Below are positions 15,184 through 21,894 of a stretch of 21,894 nt of DNA, piece after piece (positions within the stretch are counted from its first letter, which is position 1; every line of letters starts with the position of its first letter). Both the position numbers and the translations under genes were made by a program. Origin of the DNA: a virus; the IMG/VR virus record IMGVR_UViG_3300030098_004102, positions 1 to 21,894 of that record; one strand, 5' to 3'. A model generated the notes under the pieces. It saw only the letters and a list, made by a program, of their open reading frames with translations. It was not told the DNA's origin and made no database searches.

Positions 15184-15205
15184 AATTAATTAATAGGAGA
15201 TTATC

Positions 15206-15553
15206 ATGAGTGATAAAAAAATCGTTAAGTTACCTAGAGGTACTGTAGAGTTATCCACAGGTAAGAAGGTAAATTTGAAAGATATGTCAATAGATGAGAT
15301 AGATGAATGTAGTGATATAACTACAATACATCAAGATGGTGCAGGGGGAACTTATTTTTCTGGATTATCCAAGTCTAGGACAGCTTGGTTAAGAAGAGGA
15401 ATAAAAGGAGGTGACTTTGTTAATTTCAAGACAGCTCCTAATGGATTCGTTGACGACTCAGTTCTAAAGCAGTTAAGTGAGATTGAAAAGAATGAATTGG
15501 TTCAGTTGATTCAGGAGTATCAATCTATGGGGGAAGAGAATCCCTCACACTAG
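15206..15553 (+). CDS. Tail assembly chaperone, short form (lambda G-like)
   Basis: A 115-aa protein translated without frameshifting. It has a beta-type N-terminus (KKIVKLPRGTVELSTGKKV), a middle with SRTAWLRRGIKGGDF, and a C-terminal helix (SVLKQLSEIEKNELVQLIQE) ending GEENPSH. Position between tail tube and tape measure genes and an open -1 frame continuing after its end are the hallmarks of the G component of the G/GT chaperone system, which holds the tape measure protein while the tube polymerises. AGGAGA (15196-15201) precedes ATG 15206. Confidence 0.8.
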   Translation: MSDKKIVKLPRGTVELSTGKKVNLKDMSIDEIDECSDITTIHQDGAGGTYFSGLSKSRTAWLRRGIKGGDFVNFKTAPNGFVDDSVLKQLSEIEKNELVQLIQEYQSMGEENPSH

Positions 15554-15987
15554 CATTTTCTCTATTATTAGGCGATAGGTGTAGAGGGTGTCCATATTGT
15601 AATTTTCCTTACGAGGCTACAATACCCATAAAGAGCTCATTAGGTTCTTTTGAAAAAAAGATTTTTAATGACATTGAAGATGTATGGGATGTTATCTGGT
15701 TACTAAAGGAAGACACGATAAATAACTCTAATGGGGCAGAGAGTGTTAACGTAGAAGGATCAGTTAGTACTCAATTGCCCTTTTTTTGTTGTCCTAATAA
15801 CGTTACAGATGAGTCTAATACTTCAATTGTAAATAAGTACTTTTACTGCAAGGAGATGAATACTCCACCATTTAGAGGTTCTTATGAAGACACACCTGTA
15901 AGATGGATAAAGCAAGTGTCCATTATAAAGAATTGCAAAACAATACTACAGAATAGAGCTAAGAAGAACGCTGAAAAGAAAGGATAA
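15206..15987 (+). CDS. Tail assembly chaperone, -1 frameshift fusion (GT-like)
   Basis: The -1 frame relative to the short chaperone is open from 15493 to the stop at 15985-15987, well past the short form's TAG at 15551-15553. It has no ATG before 15853 and no SD-preceded start, so it is most likely reached by frameshifting. If the slip occurs at the five G (15529-15533), residues 1-109 of the short form are joined to 151 aa, giving 260 aa. The extension starts GRESLTLAFSLLLGD and contains seven Cys: C126, C129, C132 (C-x2-C-x2-C), C195-C196, C215 and C244, suggesting a metal site. The C-terminus is basic (RAKKNAEKKG). In known systems the T part binds the tape measure protein, whose gene starts 2 nt downstream. 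Confidence 0.8.
15529..15535 (+). other. Probable -1 ribosomal frameshift site GGGGGAA
   Basis: In the zero frame the codons read ATG GGG GAA GAG. A one-base backward slip lets the Gly tRNA re-pair perfectly with GGG; the A-site Glu tRNA would be mismatched at one position, so the site is not a perfect X-XXY-YYZ heptamer. It lies inside the window 15493-15553 in which both frames are open, about six codons before the zero-frame stop. A weak stem, CTCTA (15560-15564) with TAGAG (15582-15586), lies downstream. Confidence 0.7.
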
Positions 15988-15989
15988 GT

Positions 15990-18900
15990 ATGGCTAAAAA
16001 GATAGATGTAAGTAAGGAAGCTGCTAGATTAACCAAGCAAATAATAAAGCAGACCCAAGCCACTCAAAAGAATACTAAGGCTAGGACTACTAACACTAAA
16101 GCCAATCATAATGCTGCTCCTGGCTTAGACCAATTAAGTGCTGCTCTATTTGCACAAACTACAAGAATAAATCAACTAACAAAAGCATTAGAGAAAAATA
16201 ATAGAGCTCGTAGACGTAATACAAGAGAAGGCGTTCTTGGTTTTGAACATAATAGGCTTCTAACTGGATCGTTTGCTGTTCTTCGTTCCAAACTATTATT
16301 GGTTGCCTTTGGTTATGCTATGGTCAGTAAGACTGTGGGTGTTTTACTAAAACAAAATTCTGACTTCCAAGCATCTGTTGATAGAATAAACTCAGGATTG
16401 GAAAGCACAGGTAGATTTACGATAGCAACATCTAGGCAAATGATGGAATTGTCAGATGAAATGGAGATTTTGACTGGAGTAGCAGGAACTCAGGTAAATG
16501 AAGTTATTGGTCTAGGATTAACTTTTACTAATATATCTACAAGTACTATGCCTGCGTTTACTAAAGCAGCCTTAGATATGACTGCTGGTATGAATGCAGG
16601 AAAGATAACTGCTGAGGGATTAAAGTCAAGCTCAATCATATTAGGTAAAGCCCTAAATGACCCAATTACAGGTCTCTCTGCATTATCAAGAGTTGGTGTC
16701 CAATTTAGTGATGCACAGAAAAATCTAATTCAAACCTCTATTGCATTTGGAGATACTCTAACAGCACAACAAATTATATTAAAAGAAGTAGATAAACAAT
16801 TTAAAGGTAAGGCATCTTTAGACAATTACGAAAAAACCATGAGAGACCTAGATACTGCTATTGGGAATCTGCAAAGAGCAATAGGTAAAGATTTAGCACC
16901 AGTCGTAGAGTCACTTGCAAAATCATTAAAAGTAGTCGTTGAGCAAACTGACACTAGAAGTATTGCAGAATTTGCTGGAGTTTTCACTGGATTATCAGCA
17001 ACATTATTAATTGCTAGAAAAAGTTTAACAAGTTTCTTAGCATCTCAATTAGGTTTAAGCCTAAGCACAAAAACTCTTTGGGAAAGAACTCAAAAATACC
17101 TATTCACAGTTAAAGATGGTCAAAAAGTAGTAGTTGCGCAGACAAATAGAATGAGAGCTCTTATGGTATTAACTAGAATACTTTCTAAAAGCCTAGGTGT
17201 TCTCACTCTTGCATTTGGAGGAACCATGCTTTGGTTCTCTAAAGCAAAAAAGAGCACCAAAGAATTAAATGATGAAACATTAAATTACATAGATACTCTT
17301 AATAGAGTTCAATCCCCAACTGCTCCAACAGGGGAGGCTACAGAAGTATCATTGACTGGAGATGCATTATATAGGCAAAAAGTTGATCAGTTAAGTAGTA
17401 GTATAGAGGGTCAAGAATCTTCATTGAAATTATTAAATGAAAGAGTTAATGCTACTAAAGATGCTATATCTGGAGCAACCACTGGAACCAATGAGTATAC
17501 TGAAGAGTTAGAATTATTAAAGTCTGTACTTTCTAAAATTTATCCAAAACAAGAAGCATTCTCTGACGCAGCAATTGATGTAAATAAATTACCAAGTCAA
17601 GTTTCAGATGCATTGCAAACCATAGAATCTAAAGTAAAAGCATTTAGAAATAAATCTAAGCAATACAATCTAAGCTCTTCTATAATGGATGATGAGGAAT
17701 TTTCAAAGGCAATAAATGTTGTAACATCTGAATTAGACAAGTTATCTGGCTTAGGTGTTGGTAGCTCAGGCATTCTAGAATTTTTTGGTCAATGGGTAGG
17801 AGCAGGAGAAGATGCATCTTCAATGCTATTAGATACTAGAGGCAATGTTATAAGTAATCAAATAGCAGTAAAAAGATTAAGTGATGCATTAAGCTCAGTA
17901 TCTAAAGAACTAAAGGCACAAAAGGATAATTTAGATGTAAATAATAAATCTTATAGTGAGTTAAAGAAAGTTATAGAGGATAAAGAATCTTCAATATCTT
18001 CACTTAAAGATCAGCTAAAAGAATATCAAGTAAAATTAGGTATAGTAGTTGAAGAGACAGAAGACTCAACAACTGCTACAATTGATTTTGATAGTGCTAT
18101 TAAGGGTACAATGCATACTATGGACATAGCATCTAGCCAAGGTATGGTTGCTTATATAGAAAAGCTAAAGCAAATTAATAGTACTCATGAGCATTCAAGT
18201 AAAACTTTAGATGATCAGTTAATTCCATTACTACTTAAGTATAAACTTACTAATGATGCTATTACAGGTAAGCCATTAATTGACAACGATGGTCTATATG
18301 ATACAGTTGCTATATTAAAGCAATTTAGGGACTATGCAACCTTAGATGATAAAGATATTCAAGCTATAAATCAATATGCTAAGGAATGGGAATTATCTGC
18401 TGATGAGATAAAGAAAGCAGTTTTGGCTGGACAGCAAGTAAATATAATCCAGGCTGAGCTTAAAAAAGATGCTACTGATGAGCAGATTCAAACTTGGGCG
18501 AATAGATTTGGTGAAGATGTTGATGAGTTGAGGGAAAAATTACAAGCTAGTGAATTTGGATTAGTTGCTCCTGGTGGAGAAGATACACAACTAATAGTTA
18601 CTTATAATAGTCATTTTGCAGAACTTCTAAAAATGTTTGAACTATTCCAAAAGAATAAACCTTGGTCAATATTCGATAAGATTAGCGATGCTATGGGATT
18701 TAACGTTAGCCATTTAAAAGAAGTTCTAGATGCAGTATTTGATGTAGCTAATGCTTATACTAAACTTGTTGACTCACAAGTCCAAGTAGAGAGACAAACA
18801 ATTCAAACTCAATATGCTCAAAAACAAGCTGTTGTATCAGAGATAAGAAATCAGACTGTTAGAGCTTTATATGAGAAGAAACTTCAAGACCAAAAAGATA

Positions 18901-19388
18901 AAGATGAAAGAGAATTATTTAAAAAGCATAAGAAAAACCAAATAGCAATGGCTTGGATAGCAGGAGCTCAAGGAATCCTAAACGTTCTAATGGAACCAGC
19001 TCCAAAAGGAATGACTTTCCCTGTGGCTTCTGTTATAAGAGGTCTGCAAATAGCTGCTATAGGGGCTACGACAAAAGCACAAGTTGATACGATTAAATCT
19101 CAAGAGACATTTGCTACAGGTGGATATGTTTCAGGGCCATCACACAATATGGGTGGAGTACAAGCTGAACTTGAGGGTGGAGAGTTTGTTATGAGAAAGT
19201 CAGCTGTGGATAGATATGGAATAGATTTCATGAAAGATATAAATCAAGGTTCTACTTCTCCTGGAAATCAAATAGTAGTTAATGTTACATTTACAGGTAA
19301 TGTAAATTCTGATCAATTTATTGAAGATGAAGTTATACCTCAAATACAAAGTGCTATACAAAGAGGAGTTAATTTAGGAGATGCATAG
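15990..19388 (+). CDS. Tail tape measure protein
   Basis: At 1132 aa this is the longest complete gene in the window. The N-terminal 80 residues are basic and Thr/Asn/Lys-rich. A hydrophobic segment lies at about 94-119 and another at about 402-417. The region at about 215-247 (GKALNDPITGLSALSRVGVQFS) is a signature of tape measure proteins. Long coiled-coil-prone helices fill about 450-960. The C-terminus has a hydrophobic helix pair (about 984-1033) and then FATGGYVSGPSHNMGG and EGGEFVMRKSAVDRYG, also a family signature. The protein sets tail length and enters the host envelope during DNA delivery. By the usual 0.15 nm per residue it predicts a tail of about 170 nm. AAAGGA precedes ATG 15990, and the chaperone gene lies immediately upstream. 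Confidence 0.95.
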   Translation: MAKKIDVSKEAARLTKQIIKQTQATQKNTKARTTNTKANHNAAPGLDQLSAALFAQTTRINQLTKALEKNNRARRRNTREGVLGFEHNRLLTGSFAVLRSKLLLVAFGYAMVSKTVGVLLKQNSDFQASVDRINSGLESTGRFTIATSRQMMELSDEMEILTGVAGTQVNEVIGLGLTFTNISTSTMPAFTKAALDMTAGMNAGKITAEGLKSSSIILGKALNDPITGLSALSRVGVQFSDAQKNLIQTSIAFGDTLTAQQIILKEVDKQFKGKASLDNYEKTMRDLDTAIGNLQRAIGKDLAPVVESLAKSLKVVVEQTDTRSIAEFAGVFTGLSATLLIARKSLTSFLASQLGLSLSTKTLWERTQKYLFTVKDGQKVVVAQTNRMRALMVLTRILSKSLGVLTLAFGGTMLWFSKAKKSTKELNDETLNYIDTLNRVQSPTAPTGEATEVSLTGDALYRQKVDQLSSSIEGQESSLKLLNERVNATKDAISGATTGTNEYTEELELLKSVLSKIYPKQEAFSDAAIDVNKLPSQVSDALQTIESKVKAFRNKSKQYNLSSSIMDDEEFSKAINVVTSELDKLSGLGVGSSGILEFFGQWVGAGEDASSMLLDTRGNVISNQIAVKRLSDALSSVSKELKAQKDNLDVNNKSYSELKKVIEDKESSISSLKDQLKEYQVKLGIVVEETEDSTTATIDFDSAIKGTMHTMDIASSQGMVAYIEKLKQINSTHEHSSKTLDDQLIPLLLKYKLTNDAITGKPLIDNDGLYDTVAILKQFRDYATLDDKDIQAINQYAKEWELSADEIKKAVLAGQQVNIIQAELKKDATDEQIQTWANRFGEDVDELREKLQASEFGLVAPGGEDTQLIVTYNSHFAELLKMFELFQKNKPWSIFDKISDAMGFNVSHLKEVLDAVFDVANAYTKLVDSQVQVERQTIQTQYAQKQAVVSEIRNQTVRALYEKKLQDQKDKDERELFKKHKKNQIAMAWIAGAQGILNVLMEPAPKGMTFPVASVIRGLQIAAIGATTKAQVDTIKSQETFATGGYVSGPSHNMGGVQAELEGGEFVMRKSAVDRYGIDFMKDINQGSTSPGNQIVVNVTFTGNVNSDQFIEDEVIPQIQSAIQRGVNLGDA

Positions 19389-21894
19389 TGACATTACATA
19401 ATGAAAGATTTGAAAATTTATCATCGACACTAGATACTAGCATATCTGCTTTTGTTACTTTAGGAGAACATGATAGTAATGGAAAGCCTATACCTGATCA
19501 TAGCTTAGCGTTTGGTTCATTCTCTGATGGAGCTATACTCAGTGGTAGTGCTCAAACAGGATATAATAGGCTAACTATGTATCCATATCTTAAAGATAAT
19601 TTTAGGATATCGAAAAGTTTTGACATAGAAAATAGAAGATATTTAATATCAAATGTAACTATATCATTAGTTGAAGGAAAAGTAAGAGCTGGAGGGTTGT
19701 ATTCATCTCTTTCTACTATTTTATATAGTGAATTCCCTAATTCTAATTTAAATGCTAGAAAATCAGTTTTAAATTCTACAGCAGTTATATGGTTTGCAGG
19801 TGTCTCTAGAAGTATGAATTTTAATCATACCCTTCCTATATTTAGAGGATATGTTTCTGATATGAGTCTAGATAAAAATATTATTACCTTGAAATTAGAA
19901 GACCATATGTCCAAGGTAGTAAATAGAGAAATTCCTTCATTCCAAATGCCTTCAGAGTTAACAGGAGAAATTGAAGAGAATGGATTTAGATATGGAATAA
20001 CTGAAGATCAGCTAAATAGACCAGTACCAATTACGCTTGGTAACGTAAAGCATTCTGAAACCATTAAGTATCACGACATGGCTACTGAGCTATTTTTAGA
20101 AAATTCAAATAGCTATGGCTATGAATTTAAATATCTTGCTAATGATAGGGTTGGTCAAATGTTTCCTAATACTAATATATATTTATTAGACCATAATTCT
20201 AGTAATGACAATACATTTGCTAGAATGGATGTAGGATTAGATTTAGGAAATAACAAAGACATGATAAGTAGTGCTACAAGTTGCAATATGTGGGATGATA
20301 CTACTTGGAGAGACATAAGAGACATTTATAATGTTTGGGTAGGAGATAGATTTTATCCAGAACGTTCATTTTACACTCTTGATAGTGGAGAAATACGACT
20401 CGTATCTTCTTGGATGATGGATAATGACTTACAAATGCTTGTTCCATCAACGACATTTGCTAATGAAACTTTATATTATTTTCATAGAGCTGCCATGAAA
20501 GATGGTGCTTACATGACAGGATTTGATATTAGTAATTGGTATGGTTGGCAGGATACTGCAGAAGAGTTCTCAAATAATTTCTTTGGAGCAGATGTAACAG
20601 CATCAATTGTTCAATCTTTTGAAGCTATATCTGGACAAATATGGTGGAATGAAGAGTATGAAGATGGTTATGGTACTTTTGACCCTAACGATGGTGTAAT
20701 ATTAAGTGGAGCTGATTTTAATGCTTGGGGTGTGTTTGCAGTAGAAACACCAGCATTGTGGTTTGGAAAGCTACACGATGTACTGTCAAGCAACTTCCTT
20801 ACCACTCAGTATGAAACCACATTCCTAAGAGGTATAGTTAGTGCTAATACTAACAATGATGAGCTTGACACTATAGATTTTGAAGACTGGATTGTTATGT
20901 ATCATTATGATGTTGCAGTTAGAACTGCATCAGATTCACAAAAAGCAGAAAGTCAAGTAATGTTTCAAGATTCAAGTGGTACATTTATAGTTCCAGCAGA
21001 TAATTGCTCAGCTAATATTAGATTTAGCACAATATTCTACGATTATGGACTAGGGGAATCTGAATCATATTCTCCTGATGACAATCTATTTGAAGGTAGT
21101 GATGCAATTTTTAGCCAAAGTGGTGACTTTGTTCACGAGCATAATAGTTGGAGGATTGCTGGTGACGCAGGTCTTGACCCAGCTGCAACTGATTGGGTTA
21201 GAATAAGAGGAAATGTTAAAATTGGAGAAAAAGGTAGTGATGCATTTGGTATACCTAAAGGAATGTCATTGTATATGACTGGGTTCCAAATTGGAACAGG
21301 AGGATGGTATCAGTCAGATGGTACTCAGTCAACTGGTATGGAAAACTTTATAATCTCTGACGACTTTGGAGGTGCTTGTCAAATAAGAGTATATGACTTT
21401 GTTATAGCATATTTATTTGGAGTTTCAAATGCCTATAATAAATTAAAAATATCAAGTAGAGGAAGGGGAACAGGTCTTAATGCTAATGGAGATATAAACA
21501 ATCCAAATAATAGTAGTGTGGTCTCTATAGCAGGCTCTGATAATCCAGTCGACAATCCAGTGAGTATGATTGCACATTTGATGGAAAAGGAGCTAGGTAT
21601 TGATTTTGGAGGTAATTTTCCTACAAGTACAAAGAATGCACATGATCAGCATCATAATGGTACACTAGGAACAGATTTAGGTCACGACAAAGATAATTGG
21701 GAATTAAATTTAAATCTAAAAGATAGAACACAATTCAAGCAAGTTATGGAGGATATTGCAAAATCTTCAAACTCTATACCTATGGTTGTTACTGGGAAAG
21801 ATGGTAATGCTGACTTAGAGTTCTTTTCTTTTAAAGAATCTTTTTCTAGTATATCTACTCCAACTATACCTACATATGGATGTACGTATAATTT
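19388..21894 (+). CDS. Tail tip / baseplate hub protein, partial at window end
   Basis: Starting from GTG 19388, in a TAGTG overlap with the tape measure stop, the frame is open for 835 codons to the last base, so the C-terminus lies outside the window. Visible parts are VTLHNERFENLSS at the start, a passage LNRPVPITLGNVKHSE (about 212-227) resembling a P-V-x-x-x-G-x-V motif common in tail-tip proteins, several aromatic-rich beta stretches, and NPVSMIAHLMEKELGIDFG (about 723-741) followed by a His-rich HDQHHNG and ELNLNLKDRTQFKQ, which recall hub proteins of the J/Tal kind that organise the tail tip. Position right after the tape measure gene supports the call. No catalytic domain is visible in this portion. 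A separate distal tail protein gene is not seen between them. Confidence 0.7.
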   Translation, partial: MTLHNERFENLSSTLDTSISAFVTLGEHDSNGKPIPDHSLAFGSFSDGAILSGSAQTGYNRLTMYPYLKDNFRISKSFDIENRRYLISNVTISLVEGKVRAGGLYSSLSTILYSEFPNSNLNARKSVLNSTAVIWFAGVSRSMNFNHTLPIFRGYVSDMSLDKNIITLKLEDHMSKVVNREIPSFQMPSELTGEIEENGFRYGITEDQLNRPVPITLGNVKHSETIKYHDMATELFLENSNSYGYEFKYLANDRVGQMFPNTNIYLLDHNSSNDNTFARMDVGLDLGNNKDMISSATSCNMWDDTTWRDIRDIYNVWVGDRFYPERSFYTLDSGEIRLVSSWMMDNDLQMLVPSTTFANETLYYFHRAAMKDGAYMTGFDISNWYGWQDTAEEFSNNFFGADVTASIVQSFEAISGQIWWNEEYEDGYGTFDPNDGVILSGADFNAWGVFAVETPALWFGKLHDVLSSNFLTTQYETTFLRGIVSANTNNDELDTIDFEDWIVMYHYDVAVRTASDSQKAESQVMFQDSSGTFIVPADNCSANIRFSTIFYDYGLGESESYSPDDNLFEGSDAIFSQSGDFVHEHNSWRIAGDAGLDPAATDWVRIRGNVKIGEKGSDAFGIPKGMSLYMTGFQIGTGGWYQSDGTQSTGMENFIISDDFGGACQIRVYDFVIAYLFGVSNAYNKLKISSRGRGTGLNANGDINNPNNSSVVSIAGSDNPVDNPVSMIAHLMEKELGIDFGGNFPTSTKNAHDQHHNGTLGTDLGHDKDNWELNLNLKDRTQFKQVMEDIAKSSNSIPMVVTGKDGNADLEFFSFKESFSSISTPTIPTYGCTYN

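Noticed and set aside
15775-15987. A separate 70-aa gene starting at TTG 15775
   Set aside because: The same frame is open back to 15493 with good coding character, the TTG has no SD, and the overlap with the chaperone end fits frameshifting better.
1-21894. tRNA genes, CRISPR arrays, insertion sequences, integrase or attachment sites
   Set aside because: I found no cloverleaf-like stretch, regularly spaced direct repeats, transposase or recombinase motifs, and there are almost no non-coding stretches to hold them.

Overview
The window is a structural, morphogenesis and lysis segment of a tailed double-stranded DNA phage (Caudoviricetes) or a closely related provirus. Every supportable gene lies on the plus strand, genes are packed with 1-nt stop/start overlaps or short gaps, and the order terminase, portal, scaffold, capsid, connector, tail tube, tail chaperone, tape measure, tail tip is typical of phages. 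A tape measure gene with one tail tube gene and no contractile sheath gene points to a siphovirus with a long non-contractile tail. The DNA is AT-rich and most genes have clear Shine-Dalgarno sites (AAGGAG type), so the host is probably a low-GC bacterium using SD initiation. Several structural proteins, notably the 179-aa one after the capsid, resemble what I remember from uncultured aquatic or marine phages; this is inference and no host can be named. No integrase, repressor, tRNA, CRISPR, IS element or host gene is visible.

Layout: 1-3299 holds terminase large subunit, portal, a Mu gpG-like morphogenesis protein and a small unknown protein. 3360-4974 holds scaffold and major capsid protein, closed by a perfect 14-bp hairpin at 4989-5020. 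5034-5780 has a small Lys-tailed protein and a probable capsid decoration protein. 5780-7965 is an unusual block inside the structural operon: a lysozyme-like protein, a holin-like membrane protein, a calcineurin-type metallophosphoesterase, a BhlA/UviB-like membrane protein and two further small proteins. 7931-12168 encodes three large beta-rich virion proteins, two of them fibre-like. 12179-13875 encodes a head-tail connector with a large insertion and a probable tail terminator. 13925-21894 is the tail module: a small protein, tail tube, tail assembly chaperone with a probable -1 programmed frameshift, a 1132-aa tape measure protein, and a tail-tip protein that runs off the right edge.

The most notable result is the frameshift. 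The stretch 15493-15987 is open in the -1 frame relative to the chaperone gene, lacks a convincing start, and overlaps the chaperone's end at a GGGGGAA site. The predicted fusion is about 260 aa, with a cysteine-rich extension beginning with a C-x2-C-x2-C motif. Also worth attention are the lysis/phosphoesterase block lodged between capsid and connector genes, and a beta module that recurs in the 641-aa structural protein and in the connector insertion.
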